NCBI GenBank assembly: GCA_030549495.1
Contig: JAUIRK010000014.1
Location: forward strand, 186,001 to 250,000
DNA: 64,000 nucleotides
Direction: 5' to 3'
Source of the DNA: Nectonema munidae
Lineage: Eukaryota; Nematomorpha; Nectonematoida; Nectonematidae
Made by a program: the position numbers and the translations under genes. Of this stretch, positions 1 to 12,184 are shown piece by piece; the first letter of the stretch is position 1; each line of letters begins with the position of its first letter. Below the pieces are notes generated by a model. The model saw only the letters and a list, made by a program, of their open reading frames with translations, was not told where the DNA came from and made no database searches.

Positions 1-717
1 ATTCATATCGAAAGGTGGAGCAAACCAATAAGGTTATTGTCACCCCAAAAAAATACAAAGCGAAAATGATATATGATTTGAAATATGTAAAATAAATAAA
101 TTATGAAAATGCAAAAAATGAAGGAAAAAAATCCACATGAACTTAAAGACAATACAAATGAAGGCTTAGGCACATTAAAATTAAACTTAAAACATTTTCA
201 TATTTACAAGATAAAATAAAAGAGCAAGGTTTAGTATATAAACACACATACCTAACTTTGAACAAAAATTTTCACGCAAGTCGTCAGTAAAAGTATAATT
301 TTAAACAAAATTTAATAAAATACACATATAGTTATAGTATATAGGATACGTTTAATGTAAAGCTATAGTAACGGCTTGGAAGGAAAAAATATATCAAGAG
401 TTGTATGAAGAGAAACCAAGAACACATTGCGCAATATTGCCATAGCTTTGAAGTGAATCCAGATAAACTAGTGAAATAATGGAAAAGATACCTTAAAAGT
501 AGAAAAAAAACAAAATCAAAAGTGTCCATCATAAAATAGTTATAAAAAATAGTGAAATACTTATATTTAAAAAAATAGTAAACTACTTAGATAGAAAAAA
601 ATCCTTACATTTACGTGTGAAACTCTTAATATTTTTATCTAATGAGTAAAGGTAAAGCATTTCAGATTTTAATAGATTTCTTATAAAAACTTTTATTACT
701 TGTAACATATTTATATC
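1..717. other. AT-rich sequence, no gene seen
   Basis: Only short ORFs of low-complexity AT-rich composition. It probably lies in an upstream PDSS2 intron, since N-terminal PDSS2 exons are not found in the window. Confidence 0.5.
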
Positions 718-3700
718 TCAAATTACGTAAATTAAACTTATTACGCAAATTGTCATTTTGAAAGTTAACATTTTCTCTATACACTCATTATCTAGGTTAA
801 GGCATTTATACACAAAAATAGATAATTGCATATTATTAATTGGCCTGATACTAGGAATTTTGTACTCGTTTCTAATTAATTCAGGATAGACTTTTATCAG
901 AGATCTTAGAGCTCTCTCTTGCTTTTTTTTGTAAAAGATATAATTTAGACAAATTTGAGGAATAGCAGATAAAATTACAGTAGAGAAGCTTAGAATGGAA
1001 AAGAGCGAAATATACAGCATCTCTGGTTTTAACATCGAGATTTCTAATTTTATGCAACATACCTATAGCCATAGAGCAGCCTCGTACATACACATTTTCA
1101 TCATTGAGAATGTTCATTTAGAATTTTCCCAACCCTTCTCCACATTTATCCCAGCCAAGTATTTGAATCTTGAAGTGCGGCATCATTCTCATTGGCATTA
1201 TTTATTATTTCTGTAACAGAAAAATTCATCAATTACTTATTTACTTTTTTTGTGAAATAAACGTGTTTTAGGTGAAGTTTTTGCATTTAAAGATCAATTT
1301 TAATAAAAATGAATTTTTTTCTTTTAATTCTATATATGACTCTTTTTCTTTTTTGAAAAATGTGCTTTTTTAGATGCGGCCCTTCGAAAAATCGGATTTT
1401 CTAAATGCGGCCCTCACACTGAAAAGTTTGGAGGCTTCTTTAATAGTTTTATTATATTGAGGTGAAAAATTTAAACATGAATCAATGATCGTTATTCCCA
1501 AATATTTATAATTATCACACTTATAAAGAAATTCATCATTTAGTTTCGAATAAAGATGCATAGATTTGCTTAGTTTACGAAAAACAATATATTTACATTT
1601 ATTTACATTCACAGATAACTTATTCACAAAACACCAATCATAAAATTATCCAAATGATAATAATAATAATTAAGCAAATTTTGATTTTGAAAAAGACTCT
1701 TAGTATTAAATGTAGCGGGGCAGTCATCAGTATACATGTAGAAATTAAAGTAATTACTCTGCAAGGAAAATATATCATTAACTTACAATATAAATAAAAG
1801 AGGTCCGAGAATAGATCCCTGTGTTTGAAAATTTAGAACAGGAATTGTCATTGGAGATAACTTTGTATAAGCTCTCTAGAAATTTACCACGGAACCCATA
1901 GCGGTGTAATTTATGTATTAAATAATAGTGAGTAATAGTATCAGAAGGTTTGGAAAAATCTACAAAAATACCACACGTTTGAAACCCTTTATCAATCGAA
2001 TCTATAAGAGTATTGACAAAATTACTATAACAGCGAAGTGTTTGGACAAGCCAGCTCTAAAACCAAACTGACTTGAGTTTAACACATAGAATTTATTTAT
2101 ATATCATTCTATTGTGAATGATTTTTTCAAAAAATCTTTTCTATAAACGGAAGTAAACTTATGGGCCTATAATTACATATATTGTGTTTATTACCTGATT
2201 TAAAAACCGGAATGACTTTGGCAATTTTAAGTTTATTGGGTATTTTTGCTCAATAAATATTGTTGAGAATATATTTGACTAGAATTTTACCAACCTTTTT
2301 CGAGATATCATCCCACCCTGAAGAAGAAGAATTAAAGGAGTTTGTTGCTATTAATATTTCATTTTCAGTAATTTCATCAAAATAAAATAAATTATTCAAT
2401 GCAGATATTTTAAGAGCTAAAAGATTCACGCATTCTGATTTATTTTCAAGTGCAGTAAAATGTTGTTTGACCCGTCAGGACTGAAATTAATTGATTCAGT
2501 ACATTTACGACCAAGCAGATTATTAATAATCTTCCAAGAGCCTTAGAGTCATTTTTCATATTCGAGGATTTAAAAGCATAATAGGTATTTTTTACAAATG
2601 TAACCTTCTTGTTGTCCTCATTTCTAAATATTTAAATGAATTTCATGTCAAAACGCTTCTATTTTTTAAATATTCATGATAAAGTTGTCTTTATGCTTCT
2701 TCAACGATTTCAGCTGTGGTGTTCAACTAAAGGAAAACTTTTTTTAAATATATTAGTAATTTTATCACTCAGTATATTATAATATTTGTTCACTTCATAG
2801 TAAATATTTATATCCCAATTATCTTTAGTTAAATTAAGAAATTTTTTTTGGAAATTATTGGGACTAAAAAATCTGATTTTATCTTTCTTTAAATTTGAAA
2901 TATAAAGGTTAGAAAAATCTTTCATACACAATGAAATTAGGTAAATGATCAGAGATTTCAATTGTCAAGTTACCAGAAAAACATTTATCAAAAACAAAGT
3001 TAGTAAAAATGTTATAATGATTTTATTTCACTATTCTTGTTGCATTTAGTATATTAGGATGGAAATTAGCTCCATATAGATCATTCAGGAAAGTAGATGT
3101 GAATAAACAAGAACTAGCATTCAATAAATAAATGTTGAAATCACCCAACAGAATAACTCTATTCTTAGAATCAGAGACATGATTGATTAACACATAGAAC
3201 TCACTTAAAAAAGTTTAAAATTTTTGTTAGGTGGCCTATGAATAACAAGAATCTTGAAACAAGACAAGTTTATTACATCAACTAATAAATATTCAAACGT
3301 AGAAAAAAATAAACCTTCTTCGACACAATTTATACTCATACCCTTTATTTATATACAAACCTATCTATACCACCTCCTTTATTTTGTCTTTCTTTACTTA
3401 TAAAATTGAAACCCCCCAAATTCACATCAACACGCGGTTGCCAAATTTCAGTTAACGCGAAAAGATCAATATACGAACGTTCAAAATCTTTTATTAAAGA
3501 AATGTTATCTACTAAATTTTTGGATAAACTACGACAGTTTAAATGCATTACACATCAATTCGAAGAAATGGTATTGTTAATAGATCTATTTTTGAATTCA
3601 ATGATAGCTTAATATTCGAATCCAATGTTAAAAAGCTGATGGTCAATGAAATCTTTAGGATAAGTATCAAGTTCAATCATTTATGAAGTTATTAGATATT

Positions 3701-4100
3701 AAACAGGTATTTTTTTTATAAACTCAAGAGAAGACGACCTACAAGGGCAGTTATTATCAAAAGCATGATGATTTATGCTATCCAATTTTTTAACAATATA
3801 ATATTAAATGATCTATTTTTTATATTATTACAAGATTCAGATTTATGATTTTCAGAAAAGTAACTACAAACATGTGAATTTGTTTTACATTGAGAAGCGA
3901 TATGTCCCAATTGTGCAACACAATGTGCATTGTTTAATTGAAAATAAAGACGGTGACAACTAAAACCTATATAAAGAAAATCACTATGATTTTTCAACAA
4001 ATTCCTATTTTAATAATCTGAAAAGAAAACAATTAACTTTTGGTTAAATTTAGTATTAATCTTTGAGAAGAGTATCCTAAATTTGTTTTGATCTTTCAAA
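718..4100 (-). mobile_element. Decayed LINE of CR1/Jockey type
   Basis: Reading the minus strand, parts occur in normal LINE order. A CCHC zinc-knuckle ORF1 tail (AQLGHIASQCKTNSHVCSYF) lies at 3773-4000. The apurinic endonuclease start (HLNCRSLSKNLVDNISLI and LFALTEIWQ) is at 3345-3548. The reverse transcriptase follows, with FVDFSKPSDTITHYYLIHKL near 1930, QGSILGPLLFIL near 1810, and a YTDD catalytic box near 1725. The thumb region with YKYLGI is at 1370-1627, and the C-terminal tail runs to 718. The frame is broken many times, so the copy is old and inactive. Clade assignment rests on the VDFSK..DT and YxDD context only. Ends and target duplication were not found. Confidence 0.8.
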
Positions 4101-4650
4101 ATTCCTTCCATGAATTTCATTTATTTGAGAGATAATTTTTATAATATCTCGGTCACTCTAATCCAGACTTAATTTTTTTATCATTATTTTAGGAGCGATA
4201 AGAGGATTTTCAGATACATGAACAGATTTATCACTTTTAGTCTAAATCTCTAACGATTTTTCATCAATCATTGATTTTTTATCAGAAAAAGTGTATTTCA
4301 AAGATTTAAAAATATTGAATGTTGATTAGAATCACAATTATTATTTCCAAACTACCTTGTTGAAATCAAATGCAGTAACGGCGTAATCAATTGCAACAAC
4401 AACGAAATTGATTGCTACAACGGCTTTATAGATTGAAAAGCGTAGTTCACCAGTTATAATGTAGTTTAAGGTGAAAACAATAAACTTGCCATAAAGTTAT
4501 TAGACTTGTAATGTTATCAACGATTCTTCAGTAACCCAGAATTTTGCAGACTCACACCTTAGTTTTCAGCACATCAAATTCGAACTTGGGTCAAGCTACT
4601 GAGTCTTCTTGATAATTGTGTGTTGTAATCATAATTTTTATGTATTTAAG

Positions 4651-7600
4651 ACAGCGCTTGCTTTCAGAAATAACGCAAATGATGCACTTGGGTGTTTTGA
4701 TTCACCAAGGCATTGTTGAGATTAAAGAAAACAAGGATCATGCCAAAGATACCCAAAATTTCCCACATTCTCAATTCAACGAAACTAACAAAGGAAATAA
4801 CCTTGCAATTCTTATTGGCGATTACTTTTTAGCTAACGCTTCTTCGCACCTAGCTTCCCTAAAATGTCCTAAGGTTCATTCTTCTATATAATCTATTTCC
4901 TTTTTCTATCTTTATTACCTTAAGATTTCAAGTATTTTGGCAGGAATTTCCAACCCATTTTATGCTCGCACTCCTAAATTTTTTGTGCTATTTTCACACC
5001 TCTAAAATGTTTCTTATTCAAGAATTAAAATTGTCCATCATATCATCATATTTACAAGTGTACAATTCAGGAGCCCATGTCCAGAAAGCGAGGGATAGGG
5101 GAGGGCGACCATCTTCCCTTTCCCAATAAATTTGAAATCTCTCTTTTCAATATCTTTATTTCAGCTATTTAAAAACTTGTTTTGCTTTTGATTAGATTTT
5201 TGAAATTACTTTTCTTGCTTCAAGGCCAAATCTTTGAATGGATATTGGAAATCAATTTTTTTTTATATAAATTTTGTTTTCATTTGATATTATACAGTGT
5301 TTATCGATCTATTACGTCGTTGTTGCATTTGATTACGTCTTTGTCGTCCGTGTACGTGAACTTTAACACGCTTTTCTATTTTAACTATTAAAACCCAAAA
5401 ATTCCAATAAGTTCCAGAATAACATTTTATTTCCAACATTTAATAATTTCACGATTACATGACATATTTAAATCGTGCAAAAAGCCAGCAGTACCGTATG
5501 GTCGATTTTTCGGGTTGGCTGAAATTACACTGGTTTATCGCTGCTGCTGCGAAAGTGTAACAAAATTCTACACTTTTCCCTGAGAGTATTTGCTTTTATG
5601 GTAATACCCTCTCAGTTTAAACAATGCCTTGTTTTGAACTGATAGATTATACTCATATAGAGATAGTATAATCTAGGCACATATTACAACATATTACATA
5701 TAACAACATAGCGCAGCATATTTTGATAAAAACCATGACAATCAGATGTTGTAATTTGATTAAACGCATCGCCTACGTATTTTTCAGCTGCTGTTCACTC
5801 GTGCAACCAAGTCTCACAACAATGTTCTTCCATTTACTGAAAAAATTTTCAATGGGGTTTAAAAAAGGGCAATAAGGAAGCAATGCAGAACATGGAAGTC
5901 ATCAAAAACAAGAATTTTACAATGATGAATGCCTGTATTGTCTAGGTCGAGTACATGATTATTAATGCCTTGTTTAACGCAAACTTCTTCTTCTTTGACT
6001 ACACCTTGTCCCCAAGTTGGGGGTCGGTGGCTGAGACATTTTTTTTGTTTAACTTGTTTAACGCAAACATCATTTAGCATATCAAGACAAAGCTGGAAAG
6101 AAGGACCATTAACTGCACAGTCATAGATTTTATAAAATATCATTCTGTTTCTGTTCATGACAGCAACAACAGAATATTTCAGTTTGCGCTTGTGGAATAG
6201 ATGTATCACGGACACCAGCTTTAGATCGTCCTCTTTTTGGTCTTGAACATACTTTGAAACCAACCTCATCTAGAAATAAAAAAGACTCTAACATTATGTT
6301 TTGTCTAAGTTTGCGATATTCTTGAGCATAATTGAGCCTAAGTTGAATCGTTTTATCATTGTTACGACATGCTGAGATTGGCAAGACGATTTTAATTGTG
6401 TAGTGAAAGTTGCGAAGACGGCGATCAAAGCAAGATTTTGAAACAATCAAACTATATTCTTCTTTAAAGCGGTTAACTAGTTCTGCACGTGTTAATAAAC
6501 AATTTTAATCTGTCCACTTGCTAATTATTTTCATTTGATAATTCAATATTTTTCCGTCCTCCTCTTTTCGATGCCTCTACCTGACATGTAGAATAAAACT
6601 TTTTTACAATTGTGGCAACAGTTGTTCCGATAAATCCAAGAATTCTTACAATGGTTGTATTTTTGTGCCACTCAATGCAAAATCATTGCAAGTTTTCTTA
6701 ATTCAGGCGTTGCTACTTTTCTTGTAGTTGCTGTATTTTGATTCTAAATATCATGTCCAGACATTGGTAAAGCTTCAAAATTTGTTTCTATACACTAAGT
6801 ATAAAATAAGAGGCAATTAAAAAATAAAGAAATGAAACTCGAGAATCAAAAAATTAAGAATTGAAAAAGCAGGCTATTAAAATCAAGATTAACTACAACG
6901 TAATCGAATGCAACAACGCTGTAATAGATCGAAAAACACTGTAGTTAATCCGAATTTAACCATAATTGATGAAAGGCACTGATGGTTGTGCGAATCATTA
7001 CATTTGTTAAATAGAGCTGAGTTTTCTGGCCGGATGCCCTTCCTGACGCCAACCATTTTGTTTTCAGGATTGGAAACCTTTAGCCTTTGCACTTAATAGT
7101 ACTACACCCACAAAGCAGTTGTAATTTGAAATCAGAGTTATTTTCTCCTAGAGCAACTGCTGTCCAAAGCTATCGAGCTTGTTCTACCCGAAGCTGTAGG
7201 TTTAAGCGCCTGTAATTCGCTTTCGCCTCCAGAGCTTTTTTTCCAGAGATCATTTAGTTTTAAACAACCCCGCCACGTGAAGGCAGATCTGGAGACTTGC
7301 TGTTCAGAGGGTGTAAGAGAAGCATGTGCCCTATGAGGTATTTTATAGGAGAATGAGAGATCAACTTCATTTCCCACCTCGACCTAAACAGCATTGGAAC
7401 AACTTTTGAATATGAGAAATGAAAAGGAGGAGTTTGTAGAAGCTTTTAAAGTTGAAGGACCAGATAAGATAATAGATCAAGATGAAGTTATGCTGCAAAT
7501 CAGCAAAATGAAGAATTATAAAGCAGCTGGACTCAGTGAAATCGATATGATTAAAGCAGGAGGAAATAAAACAGTAGGGTGGATGGTAGACCTATTAAAA

Positions 7601-10600
7601 AGAATTTGGAATGAAGAAAAAATACCAGAAGACTGGAGGAAAAGCGTACTTGTACCAATCTGGAAGAAGAAAGGAGATGTTTTAGAATGTGGTAACTACC
7701 GTGGAATAAAATTGCTGGAACATGGACTGAAAATAATGGAAAGGATTTTAGACAAGCGAATTCGTTCAGTGATAAAGATAGACCCAAAACAGTTTGGATT
7801 TATGCCTGGAAAGAGTGCAATAGATGCCATTTTTATCATAAAACAACTTATAGAAAAGAAAATTGAAGGAAATTCAGCTGTTTTGTGGTTTTGTTGATCT
7901 AGAGAAAGCCTATGATACTATTCCCAGAGAAGTGGTGTATTGGTGCATGCTTAAAAAGGAAATTCCCGAAAAACTTGTGAGGTTGGTGCAGGAAATGTAC
8001 AAATGTTCAAGAACTGCTATTAGAACTCCTGAAGGAATCTCAAGAGAATTTGAGGTTAAAATTGGTTTACATCAAGGTTCAGCACTGAGTCCATTATTGT
8101 TTTCTTTAGTTGTTTATGAGCTATCAAATCATCTAAGAAAGGAAGATCTCTGCGAACTTTTGTTTGCTGATGATCTAGCGATACTGGCGGATAACGAAGT
8201 AGAGATCCAGAAGAGAATAATAAAATGGCAGAGAGTTTGGAAAAATTTGGGATGAAAATGAATGAGGAAAAGACAGAGATCATGGCATGTAGCAAAAATA
8301 AGAGCATTGGTGTTCATGTAGAAGACAGAGACGGAAAAAAGCTGAAGCAGGTGAAACCTTTCAAATATTTAGGAACCCAGATTATGGAAAATGAAAGTTG
8401 TGAAAAAGACGTCCAAGCAAAAGTAAATGCTAGTTGGTTGAAATGGAAAGAAGTAAACGCGATCATGTGCGATAGAAGAATGCCAATGAAACTAAAAGCA
8501 AGGATTTACACATAAATTGTTAGACCAGTTCTAACTTATGGATGTAAATGTTGGAGTTTAAAGAAAAAGGAGCAGAGAAAATTGGAGAGAGCGGATCTCA
8601 GCCACCGACCCCCCAACTTTGGGACAAGGCGTAGTCGAAGAAGAAGAAGAAGATGAAAGGCACTGATGTAGGCAGGAATTCGAACAAGAGCAAAATTTTC
8701 AGCTTGGCATATATCTTCATAGCTTATAACTATATAAGATACTTTTTTTCAAGGACCAGAAAAAATTGTCTAATTTAAAGCTCCAGCGGTTTAATTACAG
8801 TAACTATTCATTACAGTAACTGAAAGATTTAAATTAACTTAAAAGAATACACAAGTTAGGATAAATGCCTTGATTATATTTGCTAAATATAATTTAAACA
8901 ATGAAGTCTTTTATTGCAGAATTCAAATTTATAGCAGATAAATGTTCTTTTATCAAGATTGCCTTGAATAGTTCGCAATGTTTTTACAGTTTCATTCAAA
9001 TTTTTTGTTAATAAAACAAAATTGGTTTTTAAAGTACGTCTTGTGATATTTGGGATAATGCTGAATGCTATGCTAGGTTTGCCTTTAAGCAAGGTTGACT
9101 ACTCATTAGTTACCGCTGTACTCATTAAGTACAGCAAAAGTATCCTTAATAATCTTAATTATTGTTTGCTTTACTTGAGATCTAATGGGTTGAAATTTTA
9201 GAGTTTATTTTGTACTTCTTGTATTATTTTCTATACAAACAATTTCATTATCATGCAATTATCGCTTATCACTTAGAGAATGGAATAGCTAATTGATATA
9301 ATTTTGAGATTTATAGCAAATTTTGTTTAAAACATTTTAGACTTTCAATTTCTACTAAAAGGACTAAATTTAAGTTCCCAACTTCACACGTGTCAATTCC
9401 TAAAGCCAAGTTCTAATTTTTATCCAATTTACTTTACCAATTGAGTATATGTTTACGTAGCAATACTTTTAGTATTATATAAAGTAGAAATCTGTGCTTA
9501 TGTTTGCGTAATCTGTTGCTATAACAATTCTTTAAGTTACTGTTCACTGACAATTAAATGCGTGGCATAAAAAATATGAGCGCATTATTAATCTGTAAGA
9601 TTAACAAATTAAATAGATAGGCATGACAGCATTTGGTTTGCTAAAAACAGTTTCCGTATCCAAGTATGACTGTCAGAATAACAGAGCAGAAAAAGACAAT
9701 ATTGGATAGCGGTATTGTCGGATAAACTAGGTGTGTATTACCAATGAGTCTTCTAATAGAAGATTTTTCATACGTTCTTTAGAAGACAGACATTTTTGAC
9801 CTTAGAACACCAAATATTGGATCGTGTCAACCAAGAATTCTGTTCCCTAAAGATTTACAAAAAAGATCATTTTTAGAGTCCAAAACCTTCATTTGGTTTG
9901 AGTATAGCATATCGATTGTCGTTTCAAATAACTGGTAAAAAGCAATAAGGAGTGATAAAGGCTTCATTACATGCATCAGTAAAGATCAATGTCTCTTCAT
10001 GTTCTAATGGGAAAGTGTTAAACAAATAAAATCAGACATAACCTGTTCTTTCATTAAATTTTGGATCCTGTCTGTCTGTCTGTCTTTTTTTGTCAAAAAC
10101 CTTTTGGCTATTTTAAAATGTCCTACAAAAAGTGAGTGCTCTGTATATATGTGAGTGTTTGTTTTCTGTGTTAATGATAAAAAATAGACAAATTGCTCAT
10201 TTGTAGGGTGAAAATTCACATAATTAAGTTTATCACAGAATAGGGATATCGTACTGAATATGAATAGATTAATAAGATTCTTCACATGGGTATGTTAGTT
10301 CATGTGTATAGAGCCCTAAGTTCAAGTGAATCGATTTCTTATAAGCAAACTTGCTCTCTTCATTCTACTTTCTTCTAATCGAAAAAACCTGATTCTCTTT
10401 AATTTTAATCAAAATAAACAAAATTCTTTTTCTAGATTTTGACTTGCTGTTTATTTTTTATAGGCTGTTGGTCTTCTAGCCACGGCGCTAACAGACTTAA
10501 TGCAGGGCCAATTTTTGGCAGCCCCGAGCGACAATTCTGCAATCAGTGAAGAATCGCAACAAGAGTGGCTCTTTATGAACTCGGGCAGTTTACTTGCTCA

Positions 10601-11439
10601 CAGCCTCAAAGCATCTCTCCTTATTGAAAACTTCGACGAAGACAAACAAGAACTAGCTTTTTCTCTGGGCACCAACATTGCTTCTTTATTTGCCGTATTT
10701 CTTTTAAACTCAATTTCTTCAATATAATTATTCGTGTATAATGCGAACACTATCTTACCTAGATTAGCAAGAATTTGACACACAATTCCAATCCAACTAG
10801 ATCCTTTTTAAATCCAGTTTAGTGTAATGCAATTCAACGAACATACAGTGTTTAACGCATTAAAGCGTTTTTGCTGTTAGAGTAGTTTCTGGCTTCTATT
10901 TTTGAGCACTACAGTTTGAAGCGTAGCGCTAAGCTTTCTTGTTTATTGCATGTGTCACATGCGTTGCAATCGGTATCTTGTAAATGAAAATAATAATCAA
11001 CAAAAATTTAATTTTTTAAAGTACACTTTTGTTACTCTAGGAAAAAACGTAGCTAGTGTCGGAGTCACCAACATTTTTAGATGACTCTCTAAAATTGCTC
11101 TAAAAATAGATATTAATGTAAAGCTTCTCAAAAAGTTAATTTAGTATATTATTATTATTACTTAAATGTTTAGCCCGTTCGTTAACATTTCTCGGGTAGT
11201 GACTAGTAACCTTTAATGAGTTGAAGTGTTTATATATAATCTTTTAGATTTCAACCATCTTGCAAGAGTCAAATGAAGTAGATGAAAAGAGGCGTGTGAT
11301 GTTATGTTCTTTGGCGAATCGATACAAAGATAACGCTCTCTCTCATATCGATAGAATTTCTCTTACATCGCCTGTATCCACCTCTACAACATCATTGAAA
11401 AATATTATTCTATCTTTGGCGAGCAATTCTTTTTTATGA
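4651..11439 (+). CDS. PDSS2: PDSS2, decaprenyl-diphosphate synthase subunit 2 (3' exons; 5' end outside window)
   Basis: PDSS2 is the non-catalytic partner of PDSS1 in the mitochondrial enzyme that builds the polyprenyl tail of ubiquinone. Three exons are read: 4651-4873, 10464-10694 and 11248-11439 (TGA), all joining in phase. Exon 1 encodes QRLLSEITQMMH, GVLIHQGIV and NLAILIGDYFLANASSHLA, matching the conserved block around human SLAEITELIH and GNKIAILSGDFLLANA. Exon 2 encodes VGLLATALTDLMQGQF and ends near AFSLGTNIASLFA. Exon 3 encodes NRYKDNALSHI and LKNIILSLASNSFL, matching the family's C-terminus. The exon 1 acceptor at 4650 was preferred to one at 4667 because it keeps QRLLS. As in other PDSS2 proteins, no DDXXD motif is seen. 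About 60 residues that lie between exons 2 and 3 in the human protein were not found. N-terminal exons must lie left of the window. Comparison with human PDSS2 is from memory. Confidence 0.9.
5295..6941 (-). mobile_element. Tc1/mariner (IS630-like) DNA transposon with TA duplication
   Basis: Terminal inverted repeats of about 50 bp begin CAGTGTTT at 5295 and end AAACACTG at 6941, each followed by TA (5293-5294 and 6942-6943), the duplication expected of Tc1/mariner. The minus strand encodes a DDE transposase in pieces: LRLNYAQEYRKLRQN, FLFLDEVGFKVCSRPKRGRS (first catalytic Asp), SVVAVMNRNRMIFYKIYDCA, then DNTGIHHCKILVFDDFHV. A NPIENFFSKWKNIVV-like end is readable only across frame changes near 5860. 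At least two frameshifts make it non-functional. A LINE tail is inserted at 5985-6052. The element sits in the large PDSS2 intron. A weaker relative of the inverted repeat occurs at about 4370-4445. Confidence 0.85.
5969..6068 (-). mobile_element. LINE 3' tail nested in the Tc1-like transposase
   Basis: The 68-bp insert (5985-6052) is bounded by identical 16-bp copies of cttgtttaacgcaaac at 5969-5984 and 6053-6068. On the minus strand it reads ctcagccaccgacccccaac and ends in a GAAGAAGAA tail, the same as the end of the LINE at 6985-8648. It is therefore a severely 5'-truncated retrotransposed copy of the same family, younger than the Tc1 element. Confidence 0.85.
6985..8648 (+). mobile_element. 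LINE (RTE-like) copy with 17-bp target duplication and inverted 5' part
   Basis: Exact 17-bp copies of gatgaaaggcactgatg flank the insert (6968-6984 and 8649-8665). From 7391 the plus strand encodes reverse transcriptase: DPKQFGFMPGKSAIDAIFII, FVDLEKAYDTIPREVV (catalytic Asp), LHQGSALSPLLFSLVV, LLFADDLAILA (FADD box), and FKYLGTQI. Frame breaks lie near 7880 and 8240 and an in-frame stop at 8514-8516. After KKEQRKLERA the text jumps to a 3' tail ending in (GAA)n, implying an internal deletion. The first 400 bp (6985-7390) read in the opposite direction, including a ggaagggcatccggcc motif typical of LINE/SINE untranslated regions. The copy is dead. RTE assignment is tentative. Confidence 0.8.
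8666..10463. other. PDSS2 intron remainder
   Basis: AT-rich with no coding support. A CTGT microsatellite lies near 10069-10086. Nothing else recognised up to the exon 2 acceptor (TTTTTATAG). Confidence 0.6.
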
Positions 11440-11889
11440 TCCTTCTTACTAAGCTATTACATATCGATATCTTTTAAAGTTGAATAATACATCAAAAATA
11501 TTTAAAAGTCGAAATATCTTATATAAAATGTATACATTTTATGATTATTTTATTAAATTTAAATCAACCACCCATATTCAACCCTCTTTTCCAATATTTC
11601 AATGCCGAAAACAAAATTGGCCAAAAGTTTAGTTCTTGTAAGAATATTATGATTAAAGTTTTTAAAGTTTGTTTCATGAAAAGAATTATTCCAAAAGCGC
11701 AATTGACAATTTTGTACGCGCTTTCCCTCGTTTATTGGTTAGCTTAGAATCAGTTTCGTTGGGAAAAATTTCAAGGATGCTTGCATTCTTAATATTTATT
11801 TTTCTCACAAAAACATATTGATAATTTAAATAGTTTGAATGAATTTTGTATTTCTAAATTAATTTTTTACGGAAAAATAATATCATCAT

Positions 11890-11985
11890 TGATCGGTCAC
11901 ATCAACTCCCTCAATGTCATTGCGCAATTGTGCCTTCTCAATGAAAACACCCACGATACCTTTACCTATATAATTAAAAAAGGTC
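11890..11985 (+). mobile_element. 5'-truncated SINE copy
   Basis: This stretch (tgcgcaattgtgccttctca, then atgaaaacacccacgatacc and tttacc) matches the body of the fuller tRNA-derived SINE at 53428-53640 over about 60 bp with scattered differences. No B box is present, so it is a 5'-truncated member of that family. Confidence 0.55.
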
Positions 11986-12073
11986 AATAAAATTTCTAAA
12001 TATAAGTATTAGAGTAATTTTGAATCAAAAATTTGCACAAATTACGAGAAAACTTTTTTTAGGCTACTTTCAG

Positions 12074-12184
12074 CAATTCTTGGAGTCATGCCTCAAACTA
12101 GAACAAAACAGTCTAAATTTTGTAACAGCGAAATTTCTTCTATATACTTTTTATCAATCAGATGCTTTTCTTTTGAAGAAATAA
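12074..12184 (+). CDS. Possible isolated exon, unidentified
   Basis: After a clear acceptor (CTACTTTCAG) one frame stays open for 36 codons, reading QFLESCLKLEQNSLNFVTAK then FLLYTFYQSDAFLLKK before a stop. The composition is protein-like and amphipathic, but no partner exon was found and no family is recognised. A 77-codon ORF in another frame (12088-12321) overlaps it, so at most one of the two is real. It lies 640 bp beyond the PDSS2 stop. Confidence 0.2.
   Translation, partial: QFLESCLKLEQNSLNFVTAKFLLYTFYQSDAFLLKK

Noticed and set aside
7138-7377. 79-codon minus-strand ORF
   Set aside because: Lies within the inverted 5' part of a LINE copy bounded by a 17-bp duplication; not a host gene.
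10004-10285. 93-codon minus-strand ORF
   Set aside because: Includes a CTGT microsatellite translation and lies within a PDSS2 intron; no similarity.
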